64,000 nt of DNA from Celeribacter neptunius (lineage in GTDB: Bacteria > Pseudomonadota > Alphaproteobacteria > Rhodobacterales > Rhodobacteraceae), in assembly GCF_900113955.1 (NCBI RefSeq), contig NZ_FORH01000001.1:1108395-1172394 (forward strand), written 5' to 3'. The translations under genes and the position numbers were made by a program. The notes under the pieces are model-generated. The model had not been told where the DNA came from, searched no databases, and saw nothing but the letters and a program-made list of their open reading frames with translations. Shown here in pieces: positions 46,571 to 55,342 of this stretch; positions within the stretch are counted from its first letter, which is position 1, and each line of letters begins with the position of its first letter.

Positions 46571-47889
46571 GCCGTCTCGAGATCGGTCTCTGGTCCTTTC
46601 CCATCCTGCTTCTGCTGATCTTCCTGCGCATCCCGATCGGGGTGGCCATGGCCGTGACCGGCTTTGGCGGCGCCTATCTTCTGAATGGCAATGCGGTGAT
46701 GATGCTGAGCCAGCTCAAGCATCTCACCTATGGCGAGTTCTCGTCCTACTCGTTCTCGATCATCCCGCTGTTCCTGTTGATGGGGCATTTCGCCACTTTG
46801 GGTGGCATGTCTTCCGGGCTGTTCAAGGCGGCGGAAACCTGGCTCGGCCATCGCAAGGGCGGGGTTGCCATGGCCGCCGTCGGTGCCTGCGCGGGCTTTG
46901 GCGCGATCTGCGGCAGCTCGCTCGCCACCGCCGCCACAATGGGCAAGGTGGCCTTGCCCGAACTCAAGAGCTACGGCTATTCCGGCCGGTTGGCCACCGG
47001 CGCCCTGGCGGCGGGCGGCACCTTGGGCATCCTCATTCCGCCCTCGGTCATTCTGGTGATCTACGCCATGCTGGCCGAGGAGAATATCGCCAAGCTTTTC
47101 GTTGCCGCCTTCGTGCCCGGCATCCTCGCCGCACTCGGATACATGCTCTGCATCTCGCTCTACGTGCGGCTCAACCCGGACAGCTGCGGCCAGCGCGACA
47201 AGGCGTCCTGGTCGGAACGTTTCGCCGCATTGGCCAGGGTCTGGCCGGTTCTGGTGATCTTCGCCGCCGTGGTCGGCGGGATCTATCTCGGGATTTTCAC
47301 CCCCACAGAGGCCGCCGCCGTGGGCGCCGCCGGCACGGGGCTCGTCGCCCTGCTCTCTGGCGGGCTCAGCTGGCGCGGCATGGGCGAGGCCATTCTCGAG
47401 ACCGCCGCCTCCACCGGCATGATCTTCCTCATCCTGATCGGTGCCAAGATCTTCAACAATTTCCTCGCGCTCTCCGGCGTGCCCATGGCGGCGGCGGAAT
47501 GGGCGGGGGGGCTGAGCCTCAGCCCCTGGCTTTTGCTTCTGGCCGTGCTCGCGATGTATCTCGCCTTCGGCTGCATCATGGACAGCCTGTCGATGATCTT
47601 TCTCACCGTGCCCATTCTCTATCCGATCATGTCGGGGCTGGATTTCGGCCTGCCGCCCGGAGACTTCGGTCTCTGGTTCGGGATCATCGTGCTGATCGTG
47701 GTCGAGGTCGGGCTGATCACGCCCCCCGTCGGGATGAACCTGTTCATCATCAACGCGCTCGACCCGGAGGTGCCGATCTCAGAGACCTTCAAGGGCACCC
47801 TGCCCTTCGTGATCACCGATCTGATCCGTGTGGCGCTACTCGTGGCCTTCCCAGTACTGACACTGGGCTTGGTAAGGCTGATCTATTGA
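46567..47889 (+). CDS. TRAP transporter large permease subunit (DctM-like)
   Basis: A 440-residue protein with about twelve spans. Signatures: LRIPIGVAMAVTGFGGAYLL, FSIIPLFLLMGHFATLGGMS, GACAGFGAICGSSLATAATMGKVALPE, GTLGILIPPSVILVIYAML, GIFTPTEAAAVGAAG and GLITPPVGMNLFIINA. Full length. Its stop TGA overlaps the TTG start of the downstream kinase-like gene, so all three proteins should be made together. Confidence 0.94.
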   Translation: MSRLEIGLWSFPILLLLIFLRIPIGVAMAVTGFGGAYLLNGNAVMMLSQLKHLTYGEFSSYSFSIIPLFLLMGHFATLGGMSSGLFKAAETWLGHRKGGVAMAAVGACAGFGAICGSSLATAATMGKVALPELKSYGYSGRLATGALAAGGTLGILIPPSVILVIYAMLAEENIAKLFVAAFVPGILAALGYMLCISLYVRLNPDSCGQRDKASWSERFAALARVWPVLVIFAAVVGGIYLGIFTPTEAAAVGAAGTGLVALLSGGLSWRGMGEAILETAASTGMIFLILIGAKIFNNFLALSGVPMAAAEWAGGLSLSPWLLLLAVLAMYLAFGCIMDSLSMIFLTVPILYPIMSGLDFGLPPGDFGLWFGIIVLIVVEVGLITPPVGMNLFIINALDPEVPISETFKGTLPFVITDLIRVALLVAFPVLTLGLVRLIY

Positions 47890-48629
47890 CCGCTGGGAAG
47901 CTGCCGCCGATCCATCTCTGGGGCATCGACGCGCCCCTGGAGCCGCTGTCCGGCGGCCATCGCAACGCGGTGTTCCGCACCTCGGAGCTGTCCCGCGATC
48001 TGGTGTTCAAATCCACCCGCCGCGATGAGGCGCAGATCCGCTGGCTCTCGCCGGTTCTCGGCGCTGCCCAAGCGGCGGGCCTCAGCGTCGCCGCGCCGAT
48101 CCCGGCGTTGGACGGGCGCTACGTGGCGGAGGGCTGGACCTGTGAGCCGCTGATCGAGGGCCGGCCGTTTCAACCCGACGAGCTGCCACAGATCGCGGAA
48201 AGGATCGACGCCTTTCACGCTGCGACGACCAGCCTGCCGCAACGCCCCGGCTTTGCCGCCGCTCATGACCTTCTGGCCATGGACAGCGGTGGCGATGTCA
48301 CCCTCTCCGCCCTGCCCGTCGAACTCGCACAGCTCTGTCGCAAAGCTTGGCAGGGTCTCGCGGGATCAGACGGCCCGGACAGCCCGAACGGCGTGATCCA
48401 TGGCGATCTCACAGCCGGCAATCTGATCCATTCGGAGACAGGCCCGGCGCTGCTCGATTGGGATGAGGCGCGGGTCGATCACCGCGCTTTCGACCTGATC
48501 CGCACGCATCCGGCGGACGCCACGGCGGCACAAAAGACCGCCGCGCTGGCCTGGGAAGTCGCGTGCAGCTGGGAGATCGAACCGGAGCATGCACGGATCG
48601 TCGCGCGGGTGTTGGAACGCCGGATCTAA
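47886..48629 (+). CDS. Aminoglycoside-phosphotransferase-fold kinase
   Basis: A 247-residue APH/choline-kinase-fold protein. Gly-rich loop LSGGHRNAVFRT, catalytic Brenner motif VIHGDLTAGNLIH (HxDxxxxN) and metal Asp in ALLDWDEARVDHRAFDL. The start is TTG at 47886, overlapping the dctM stop (TTGA). Tight coupling to a transporter suggests it phosphorylates the imported compound, not an antibiotic. Convergent with the next MarR gene, sharing four bases at the 3' ends. Confidence 0.78.
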   Translation: MTAGKLPPIHLWGIDAPLEPLSGGHRNAVFRTSELSRDLVFKSTRRDEAQIRWLSPVLGAAQAAGLSVAAPIPALDGRYVAEGWTCEPLIEGRPFQPDELPQIAERIDAFHAATTSLPQRPGFAAAHDLLAMDSGGDVTLSALPVELAQLCRKAWQGLAGSDGPDSPNGVIHGDLTAGNLIHSETGPALLDWDEARVDHRAFDLIRTHPADATAAQKTAALAWEVACSWEIEPEHARIVARVLERRI

Positions 48630-49153
48630 CCGTCCTTGCCCGCCTCGCTCAACCGCCCCAGCCAGCTCTCCAGAAGCCCGTCGAGCTGGGCAAATTCTTC
48701 GCCGCTCAACAGCTCGGTGAGGCGTTTTTGGGTGGCCACATGATCTTCGACGGCGCGGTCGATGAGGGCAAACCCCGTCTCGGTCAGCCCGACGATGGCA
48801 CGGCGGGCGTCCTCCTTGTCGGAACGTCGCGCCACCAGCCCCTGCGTTTCCAGCCGGTTGATGCGATTGGTCACGGTGCCCGATGTGATCATCATCCGGG
48901 CCATCAGCTCGCCGGCGGTGAGCGCATGGGGCGGCCCCGCGCGACGCAGGGTCGCCAGAAGATCGAAACTCGCGGCGTTGAGCCCGTGGCGGGCAAAGGT
49001 CGCGTCCATCTCGCGGCTCAACAACCGCGCGACGCGCCCCATCCGACCGATCAACCCCATCGGCGCCGTGTCCAAGTCGGGCCGTTCGCTGGCCCATTGG
49101 GCGCGAATCTCGTCGAGCGAGAGCCCCTGATCTGTGCTGTTCTGTGCATCCAT
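48626..49153 (-). CDS. MarR-family regulator
   Basis: A 175-residue winged-helix repressor: ATFARHGLNAASFDLLATLRR, LTAGELMARMMITSGTVTNR as recognition helix, RRSDKEDARRAIVGLTETG as wing, and a C-terminal dimerisation helix. It diverges from a DMT exporter with two identical palindromes between them, a classic autoregulated efflux arrangement. The inducer is unknown. Confidence 0.92.
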   Translation of the reverse strand: MDAQNSTDQGLSLDEIRAQWASERPDLDTAPMGLIGRMGRVARLLSREMDATFARHGLNAASFDLLATLRRAGPPHALTAGELMARMMITSGTVTNRINRLETQGLVARRSDKEDARRAIVGLTETGFALIDRAVEDHVATQKRLTELLSGEEFAQLDGLLESWLGRLSEAGKDG

Positions 49154-49177
49154 GCATAAATACCTGTCAGCAAATTA

Positions 49178-49220
49178 TCTTGACGTCAAGATTTAACGAT
49201 TTATCTTGACGTCAAGATAA
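49178..49220. promoter_or_regulatory. Twin MarR operators
   Basis: ATCTTGACGTCAAGAT occurs twice as a perfect 16-bp palindrome (49178-49193 and 49204-49219), centres 26 bp apart; the second extends to 18 bp (TATCTTGACGTCAAGATA). Both lie between the divergent MarR and exporter genes. Each contains TTGAC, so the sites may overlap the -35 boxes. Confidence 0.9.
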
Positions 49221-49260
49221 CAACCGCCCCTCATAAGACCGTTCCCGAAAGGACATGACC

Positions 49261-50148
49261 ATGTCACGCACAGACCCGAAGCGCAGCGACATCGCGCTGA
49301 CCGCCCTAGCCCCCACGATCTGGGGCGCCACATACCTCGTCACCACGCGGCTTTTGCCCGAGGGCGTGCCGATCACCGTGGCGCTGCTGCGCGCCCTGCC
49401 CGCGGGTCTTTTGCTGCTGCTCTTCCTGCGCCGTCTGCCGCCGCTCCATTTCGTGCCGAAGCTTCTGGTCCTGGGCGCGCTGAATTTCACCCTGTTCTTC
49501 ACCTGTCTGTTCATCGCCGCCTATCGCCTGCCCGGCGGGGTTGCCGCCACCCTGGGCGCGACCCAGCCGCTGATCGTGCTGATCCTGGCGCGCATTGCCC
49601 TGCAAAACCCGATCCGACCGCTGGCGGTGGTGGCCGGGCTGGCGGGCATTCTCGGCGTCGCCTGTCTCGTGCTCTCGCCCGAGGCGCAACTCGACGCGAC
49701 CGGGGTGATCGCCGCGCTGATCGGCGCGCTGTCGATGGCCACGGGCACGGTGATGAGCCGCAAATGGGCACCCGACGCCCCGGCACTGGTCTTCACCTCC
49801 TGGCAGCTGATCGCCGGCGGTGTGCTGCTCCTGCCGCTGGCGCTCACCATTGATCCGCCGCTGCCGCCGCTGACGCTGGCCAATGTCTCGGGCTTCCTGT
49901 TTCTCGGGCTGATCGGCGGCGCGCTGGCCTATTTCCTGTTCTTTCGCGGCATCGCCACAATCGGGCCGGAACGGGTCGCGCCGCTGGGCTTTCTCAGCCC
50001 GGTGACCGCGGTGCTTCTGGGCGTGTTCATCGCCCATGAGACCCTGTCGCCGCTACAGATGCTCGGCATGGCCTTGGTTCTGGGCTCGGTCTGGCTCGGG
50101 CAATATGCCCAGACCCGGACCGCGCGACCAAGGTTCAAACCGGCCTGA
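49261..50148 (+). CDS. EamA/DMT-family transporter
   Basis: A 295-residue protein with ten spans in two EamA repeats (LTALAPTIWGATYLVTTRLLPEG; GLIGGALAYFLFFRGIATIGPERVAPLGFLSPVTAVLLG). The family exports amino acids or metabolites. Start MSRTDP fits the AAAGGA site better than the ATG two codons earlier (49255). Controlled, by position, by the divergent MarR protein. A terminator follows. Confidence 0.9.
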   Translation: MSRTDPKRSDIALTALAPTIWGATYLVTTRLLPEGVPITVALLRALPAGLLLLLFLRRLPPLHFVPKLLVLGALNFTLFFTCLFIAAYRLPGGVAATLGATQPLIVLILARIALQNPIRPLAVVAGLAGILGVACLVLSPEAQLDATGVIAALIGALSMATGTVMSRKWAPDAPALVFTSWQLIAGGVLLLPLALTIDPPLPPLTLANVSGFLFLGLIGGALAYFLFFRGIATIGPERVAPLGFLSPVTAVLLGVFIAHETLSPLQMLGMALVLGSVWLGQYAQTRTARPRFKPA

Positions 50149-50180
50149 GGCAGCCCCTCTTCCAACCCGGTCCAAACAAA

Positions 50181-50207
50181 AACGCCCTCCCGGATCGGGA
50201 GGGCGTT
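50181..50207. terminator. Bidirectional terminator between exporter and sulP
   Basis: AACGCCCTCCC (50181-50191) pairs perfectly with GGGAGGGCGTT (50197-50207) around GGATC. T-rich flanks on both strands (CGTTTG rightward, TTTTTGTTTGG leftward) fit a shared terminator for convergent genes. Confidence 0.9.
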
Positions 50208-50233
50208 CGTTTGTCGGTCTCTGTCGCGGGCGC

Positions 50234-52006
50234 TCAGGCCGCCTCGATCGGTTTCGGAGCCGAAGTTGCGGGCGGCGGTGTGGTGACATCGCCCAAGGCC
50301 TTCATCGCCGCGAACTGGCTGAGGAAGACCTGACCGGTCAGATCATGCAGGAAATGTGACTTCTGCAAACGGTCCATCACCGGGCCTTTGACCTCGGAGA
50401 GGTGCAGCTGAATGCCGCTGTCGGACAAGCGCCGGTTGATCTCCTCGAGCGTCTCGAGCGCCGAGGTGTCGATCTCGTTCACCGCCGGGCACATCAGCAC
50501 GATGTGCTTGATCGCCTGATCGTCCGCGATGCGGTCGAGAATATAATCCTCGAGGAAACGCGCATTGGCGAAATACAGGCTCTCATCGACGCGGATGGTC
50601 ACCAGCTCCGGCTTGGTCAGCACCTCGTGGCGCTTGATGTTGCGGAAATGCTCGGTGCCCGGCACCAGACCAACCTCGGCGACATGCGGCCGCGAGGTCT
50701 TGTAGAGATGCAAGCCGATCGACAGGATCACGCCCGAAGACACGCCGGTTTCGACACCGAAGCCCAGAGTGAGCAGGATCGTCGCCAGCACGGCGGCGAA
50801 ATCGGCTTTCGAGTAGCCCCAGGTGGTCTTGAGGATGGAGAAATCCACGAGACTGAGCACGGCAACGATGATCGTCGCGGCCAGCGTCGCCACCGGCAAG
50901 AAATACAGAAGCGGCGTCAGGAACAACGCAGCGAGCGCGATGCCAATGGCGGTGAAAGCCCCGGCGGCGGGCGTCTCGGCACCGGCGTCGAAATTCACCA
51001 CGGACCGGGCAAAACCGCCGGTAACCGGATAGCCGCCCGACACGGCGGCGGCGATGTTCGAGGCGCCGAGACCAATGAGTTCCTGATCCGGCACGATGCG
51101 CTGGCGTTTCTTGGCGGCGAGCGTTTGCGCCACAGAGACGGATTCCACGAACCCGATGATCGAGATCAGGATCGAGGCGCCGAACAGCTGGCCCCAGACA
51201 TCGAGCGAGAATTTCGGCAGGGTCAAAGGCGGCAGGCCACGCGGCACTTCGCCGACGATCTTGACGCCGTGATTGTGCAGGCCAAGGACAAAGGTCAGAA
51301 GCGTGGTCACCACAACTGCGGCCACCGGCCCGGCCTTGGCGGCGATATCGGCCATGCGCGGGCTGACGCCCTTCTCGAGCAAGAGCGGCTTGAGGCCCTT
51401 GCGCACCCAGAACAGGAAGCTGGTCGCGGCGACACCGATCACCAGGGTGAAGAAATTGGTGCTGCCGATATTCTCCCAGAGCCCGATCAGACGTTCCGGC
51501 AGGGTGTGCCCGCCGGCAGAGATGCCGAAGATATGCTTGACCTGCGAGGCGGCGATCAGAATGCCCGAGGCGGTGATGAACCCGGCAATCACCGGGTGCG
51601 ACAGGAAGTTGGCGAACACGCCCAAGCGGAAAATCCCCATCGCCAGGAGCACCAGCCCCGACAGGAAGGCGAGTGTGATGGCCGCGGCGGCATATTCCGC
51701 CGTGCCCTGAAGCGCCATGTTGCCCACGACCGAGGCGGTCATCAGCGACACCACGGCCACCGGGCCGACGGCAAGCGCCCGCGAGGTGCCGAAAATGGCA
51801 TAGGCCACCAGCGGCAGGATCGAGGCGTAAAGCCCCATCTGTGCCGGCAGGCCGGCCAGAAGCGCATAGGCCAGCGATTGCGGGATCAGCATGATCGTCA
51901 CGATGATCGCGGCGATACCGTCATTGGCGAAGGTGGAGGAATTGTATTTCGAGCCCCAGTCGAGAATGGGGAGGTAGCGCTTGAGGCTCTTTGGATCGAA
52001 CGACAC
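50234..52006 (-). CDS. SulP-family anion transporter with STAS domain
   Basis: A 590-residue membrane protein. The transport domain begins ILDWGSKYNSSTFANDGIAA and has IMLIPQSLAYALLAGLPAQMGLYAS, the SulP signature. The C-terminal STAS domain (VTIRVDESLYFANARFLEDYI; VLMCPAVNEIDTSALETLEEI) covers about 440-560. The start is GTG with AAAGGA upstream. As the last gene of the sulfide operon it probably moves sulfate or a related sulfur anion; bicarbonate is also possible for SulP. Confidence 0.9.
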   Translation of the reverse strand: MSFDPKSLKRYLPILDWGSKYNSSTFANDGIAAIIVTIMLIPQSLAYALLAGLPAQMGLYASILPLVAYAIFGTSRALAVGPVAVVSLMTASVVGNMALQGTAEYAAAAITLAFLSGLVLLAMGIFRLGVFANFLSHPVIAGFITASGILIAASQVKHIFGISAGGHTLPERLIGLWENIGSTNFFTLVIGVAATSFLFWVRKGLKPLLLEKGVSPRMADIAAKAGPVAAVVVTTLLTFVLGLHNHGVKIVGEVPRGLPPLTLPKFSLDVWGQLFGASILISIIGFVESVSVAQTLAAKKRQRIVPDQELIGLGASNIAAAVSGGYPVTGGFARSVVNFDAGAETPAAGAFTAIGIALAALFLTPLLYFLPVATLAATIIVAVLSLVDFSILKTTWGYSKADFAAVLATILLTLGFGVETGVSSGVILSIGLHLYKTSRPHVAEVGLVPGTEHFRNIKRHEVLTKPELVTIRVDESLYFANARFLEDYILDRIADDQAIKHIVLMCPAVNEIDTSALETLEEINRRLSDSGIQLHLSEVKGPVMDRLQKSHFLHDLTGQVFLSQFAAMKALGDVTTPPPATSAPKPIEAA

Positions 52007-52086
52007 CGGTTCTGTCCTTTCTGTATGCGGGCGGGAGGAGATGAGGGGGACGTTTGACCGCCCCCCTGCCCATGTGTTTTCGAGGC

Positions 52087-53763
52087 TTACTTGGCCGCGA
52101 CTTTCTCAGGTTTGATCAGCCATTCCTTGCCGCGCAGCATGGCTTTCCAATAGACCGGCGGCAGGATCTGTTCCTTGAGCCACCAGGCCTTGCGGGTTGC
52201 CTTGGTGCCGTCGAGCGCCCATTTCGGGAAGGACGGCAGAAGCACCCCGCCATAGCCGAACTCGGCCAGAACGATCTTGCCCTTCTCGACGGTCAGCGGG
52301 CAGGAGCCATAGCCGTTATAGGCGGCTTCCGGCCCCTTGCCGTCGATATCGGCGGCGACATTCTCGGCCACCACGGGGGCCTGGAACCGCGCGGCCGCGG
52401 CGGTTTTCGCATTCGGCGCGTTCATCACATCGCCCAGCGACCAGATATTGTCGAATTCCTTGTGGCGCAGCGTGACCTGATCGACATCGACCCAACCGGC
52501 GGCATCAGCCAAGGGCGAGACGCGGATGAAATCGGGCGCGACCTGCGGCGGCACCACATGCAGCATGTCGAAATCGACGGTGATCTCGGAGGGATCCGTG
52601 TCCGGCATGGCCACCGTGAACGTGGCCTTTTTCGCCGCGCCGTCGACCGATTTGAGATTGTGGAAGAAGTTCAGATCGATGCCGTAGCGGTTCACATAAC
52701 CTTCGAGCGCGGGCACGTAATCCTTGACGCCGAAGAGCACACCACCGGCGTTCATGAACTGGATATCCATGTTCTTCAACACGCCCTGCTGTTCCCATTC
52801 ATAGGCCGAAAGATACATCGCCTTTTGCGGCGCGCCGGCGCATTTGATCGGCATCGGCGGCTGGGTGAACACGGCCTTGCCGCCCTTGAGCCCCTTCACC
52901 AGTTCCCAGGTGTAGGGCGCGAGGTCATAGCGATAGTTCGAGGTCACGCCGTTCTTGCCAAGCGTCTCGGTGAGCCCTTCGATCCGGTCCCAATCGAGCT
53001 TCAGACCCGGGCAGACGATGAGGCGGTCGTATTTCACAACCCGGCAGCCATCGAGGATCACCGCGTTGTTCTTCGGCTCGAAAGCCGCAACGGCGGATTT
53101 GAGCCAATGCACCCCGCGCGGAATGAGCGAGCCCATGGTCTTGGCAGTGGTCGAGGGTTCGAACACGCCGGCCCCGACCATGGTCCAGCCGGGCTGGTAG
53201 TAATGGATATCCGCCGGATCGATGATGGCGATCTCGAGATCGGATTTACGCGATTTCAGCGACGAGGCCACGGCGACACCGGCGGCACCGCCGCCCACCA
53301 CGACCACATCGAACTTGGCATCCTCGACCGAATCCGTCGGGGTGACGCCGCCATTGGCGATGCGCCGCGCCACGCCGGTCATGTCATAGCCCGCCGCCTT
53401 GGTGGCGGCCAGGATATCGACCACGGATTTCTCCTTGGCCATGGCCAGAGACCACAGCGTGGTGGTGCGCGTGCCGGTACGGCAATAGCCGAACACCGGC
53501 CCGGGCAATTCGGTGAGCGCCTGACGGAAAGCGGTGGCGGTCTCTTCGGTCACGATCCCCGGGGTCACCGGCAGGTAGCGGAATTCCAGACCCTCGGCGG
53601 CGGCGGCCTCGGCCATTTCCTCGTGGGTCGGCTGATCCGATGCTTCGCCATCCGGGCGGTTGCAGACCACGGCGCGGAACCCGCGCCGCTTCAGCTTGGC
53701 AATATCTTCAAGCTGGATCTGTCCCGAGACGGACAACCCGTCGGTGATCTTCTTAAGTTCCAT
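52087..53763 (-). CDS. sqr: DSP-like sulfurtransferase domain fused to type II sulfide:quinone oxidoreductase
   Basis: A 558-residue fusion. Residues 1-136 are a DSP/DUF442 domain (GLSVSGQIQLEDI; active loop GYCRTGTRTTT). From about 150 an SQR follows: FDVVVVGGGAAGVAVASSL for FAD, Cys308 in PIKCAGAPQKAMYLS, Cys488 in YGSCPLTVEKGKIVLAEF, plus LHVVPPQVAPDF and the C-terminal PPVYWKAMLRGKEW. The two cysteines match those of mitochondrial-type SQR. It oxidises sulfide to a persulfide and passes electrons to quinone. The fused domain may accept the sulfane sulfur. Confidence 0.92.
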   Translation of the reverse strand: MELKKITDGLSVSGQIQLEDIAKLKRRGFRAVVCNRPDGEASDQPTHEEMAEAAAAEGLEFRYLPVTPGIVTEETATAFRQALTELPGPVFGYCRTGTRTTTLWSLAMAKEKSVVDILAATKAAGYDMTGVARRIANGGVTPTDSVEDAKFDVVVVGGGAAGVAVASSLKSRKSDLEIAIIDPADIHYYQPGWTMVGAGVFEPSTTAKTMGSLIPRGVHWLKSAVAAFEPKNNAVILDGCRVVKYDRLIVCPGLKLDWDRIEGLTETLGKNGVTSNYRYDLAPYTWELVKGLKGGKAVFTQPPMPIKCAGAPQKAMYLSAYEWEQQGVLKNMDIQFMNAGGVLFGVKDYVPALEGYVNRYGIDLNFFHNLKSVDGAAKKATFTVAMPDTDPSEITVDFDMLHVVPPQVAPDFIRVSPLADAAGWVDVDQVTLRHKEFDNIWSLGDVMNAPNAKTAAAARFQAPVVAENVAADIDGKGPEAAYNGYGSCPLTVEKGKIVLAEFGYGGVLLPSFPKWALDGTKATRKAWWLKEQILPPVYWKAMLRGKEWLIKPEKVAAK

Positions 53764-53811
53764 CTATGCGTCTCCTCGCGATTGGGCGCGCACCGGACCC
53801 TTGCCGGTCGT

Positions 53812-53853
53812 GTCCCGAAAACCGAATGCGCCTTTGGCGCGTTTGGGCGGGAC
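53812..53853 (-). other. Intercistronic hairpin between DSP gene and sqr
   Basis: GTCCCG (53812-53817) pairs with CGGGAC (53848-53853), and an inner GCGCC-TTT-GGCGC stem lies at 53828-53840. No T-run. Probably a processing or stability element within the operon. Confidence 0.55.
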
Positions 53854-53874
53854 ATAAGAGACGCAGATGCCCTC

Positions 53875-54288
53875 TTATCCCGCCAGGTAGGGTCTCAGAC
53901 CCGTCATGTCATAGCCGGCCCCAGCGGCCTGGCCGATCACCTCATCGGCCTCCATCAGACCTTTGCGGGACAGCGCCCAGGCGGTGGTCGAACGGGTGCC
54001 GGAGCGGCAATAGGCAAAGACCGGGCCCTCGAGCTCGGCCAGTGCCCGTGTCGTTTCCTCGATCAGGTCCGGGGTGAATTGACCCGGCATGATCGGCAGG
54101 TAGACGAAATTCAGACCGGCGGCCCTGGCGGCCTCTGCCATGACATCGGAAGACAGGCTGTCGGCCACTTCCATATCCGGGCGGTTGCAGATCAGGGTCT
54201 TGAACCCTTTCTCCTTGATCACGGCGATATCCTCGGGGGTGATTTGATCGCTTGCGGTGATCGCGTCGTTGATCTTGTTGAATTCCAT
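53875..54288 (-). CDS. Stand-alone DSP/DUF442 (TIGR01244-type) sulfur transferase or phosphatase
   Basis: A 137-residue protein starting MEFNKINDAITASDQITPED, clearly paralogous to the N-terminal domain of the adjacent SQR fusion (NRPD, YLP, GPVFAYCRSGTRSTT and AGYDMTGL are shared). Cys94 in CRSGTRS is the catalytic residue of a tyrosine-phosphatase-like loop. In sulfide operons this family is thought to handle persulfides. Cytoplasmic; lies between the ETHE1-type and SQR genes. Confidence 0.85.
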   Translation of the reverse strand: MEFNKINDAITASDQITPEDIAVIKEKGFKTLICNRPDMEVADSLSSDVMAEAARAAGLNFVYLPIMPGQFTPDLIEETTRALAELEGPVFAYCRSGTRSTTAWALSRKGLMEADEVIGQAAGAGYDMTGLRPYLAG

Positions 54289-54311
54289 CTCTTGGCTCTC
54301 CTGATGTGCGT

Positions 54312-54357
54312 GGAACCGCCCTGCCCTTTGGGTCTGGACGACCCGGAGGACGGTTCC
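54312..54357 (-). other. Intercistronic hairpin between dioxygenase and DSP genes
   Basis: GGAACCG (54312-54318) pairs with CGGTTCC (54351-54357) and encloses a second stem GGGTC-TGGAC-GACCC (54330-54344). No T-run. Likely an mRNA processing or stability element. Confidence 0.55.
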
Positions 54358-54378
54358 CGCGACATCAGAAGAAATGCC

Positions 54379-55269
54379 TCAAAGACCGTTCACCGGAACT
54401 TTCAGGAAGGTCTTGCCATCTTGATCCGGCGGGGGCAACTCGCCAGCACGCATATTCACCTGCAAAGACGGGATAATCAGCCGCGGCATGGCCAGTTGTG
54501 CGTCGCGCTCGGTGCGGAACTTGACGAAATCGTCTTTCGACTTGCCGCCGCCGACGTGGATATTGTTCTCCTTCTCGGCGCCAACGGTGGTTTCCCATTC
54601 GATGTCGCGGCCATTGGGGCCGTAATCGTGGCACATGAAGAGACGCATCTCGTCCGGCAGGGCCAGCACTTTCTGGATCGAATCGTAAAGGATGCCGGCA
54701 TCGCCGCCCGGGAAGTCGGCCCGCGCCGAGCCGCCGTCGGGCATGAACAGCGTGTCGCCGGTAAAGGTCGCGTCGCCCATGGTGTGAACCATGCAGGCCG
54801 GGGTATGACCCGGGGTGTGCATCGCGAAACAGGTCATGCCGCCCACCGTGTAGGTGTCGCCATCCTTGAACAGGCGGTCGAATTGCGAGCCGTCGCGCTG
54901 GAATTCGGTGCCTTCATTGAACACCTTGCCGAAGGTCTCCTGCACCGTGACGATATGTTCGCCGATGCCGATCTTGCCGCCGAGCTTGTCCTGGATATAG
55001 GGCGCGGCCGAGAGGTGGTCGGCATGGACATGGGTCTCGATCAGCCACTCGAGCTTGAGACCTTCCTCCTTGATGTACTTGATGATCTCATCGGCGGATT
55101 CATAGGTGATCCGACCGGCGGCGTAATCGATGTCCATGACGCTGTCGACAACAGCGCAGGCATCGGAGGCCGGGTCCTTGACCACATAGGAAATGGTCCA
55201 GGTGGCCGGGTCGAAAAACGCCTTTACGTCGGGTTTCACCGACATGTCGACGGGGTAGTTGGACGCCAT
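54379..55269 (-). CDS. ETHE1-type persulfide dioxygenase (metallo-beta-lactamase fold)
   Basis: A 296-residue cytoplasmic MBL-fold protein. Metal ligands His80, His82, Asp84 and His85 in THVHADHLSAA, then His in MHTPGHTPACMVH, Asp in FTGDTLFMPD and His in LFMCHDYGPNGRD. It is the branch often called BLH, related to ETHE1 and able to oxidise glutathione persulfide to sulfite. The start is set by GAGGAG. Its place before DSP and SQR completes the sulfide-to-sulfite route. Confidence 0.9.
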   Translation of the reverse strand: MASNYPVDMSVKPDVKAFFDPATWTISYVVKDPASDACAVVDSVMDIDYAAGRITYESADEIIKYIKEEGLKLEWLIETHVHADHLSAAPYIQDKLGGKIGIGEHIVTVQETFGKVFNEGTEFQRDGSQFDRLFKDGDTYTVGGMTCFAMHTPGHTPACMVHTMGDATFTGDTLFMPDGGSARADFPGGDAGILYDSIQKVLALPDEMRLFMCHDYGPNGRDIEWETTVGAEKENNIHVGGGKSKDDFVKFRTERDAQLAMPRLIIPSLQVNMRAGELPPPDQDGKTFLKVPVNGL

Positions 55270-55316
55270 ATTGCTTTCTCCTCTGTAGAAGACCGGAACC
55301 GAAGCCCCGGCCCTTT

Positions 55317-55330
55317 GCGGCTTGCGCCGC
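55317..55330 (-). other. Small hairpin after the second YeeE gene
   Basis: GCGGC-TTGC-GCCGC lies in the 73-bp gap before the dioxygenase gene. Short and GC-rich without a T-run; listed because each larger gap of this operon has a similar stem. Confidence 0.4.
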
Positions 55331-55342
55331 GTGTCAGTTTGC

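Noticed and set aside
47886-48629. An aminoglycoside resistance gene
   Set aside because: The APH fold is shared by many metabolic kinases, and translational coupling to a TRAP transporter points to metabolism.
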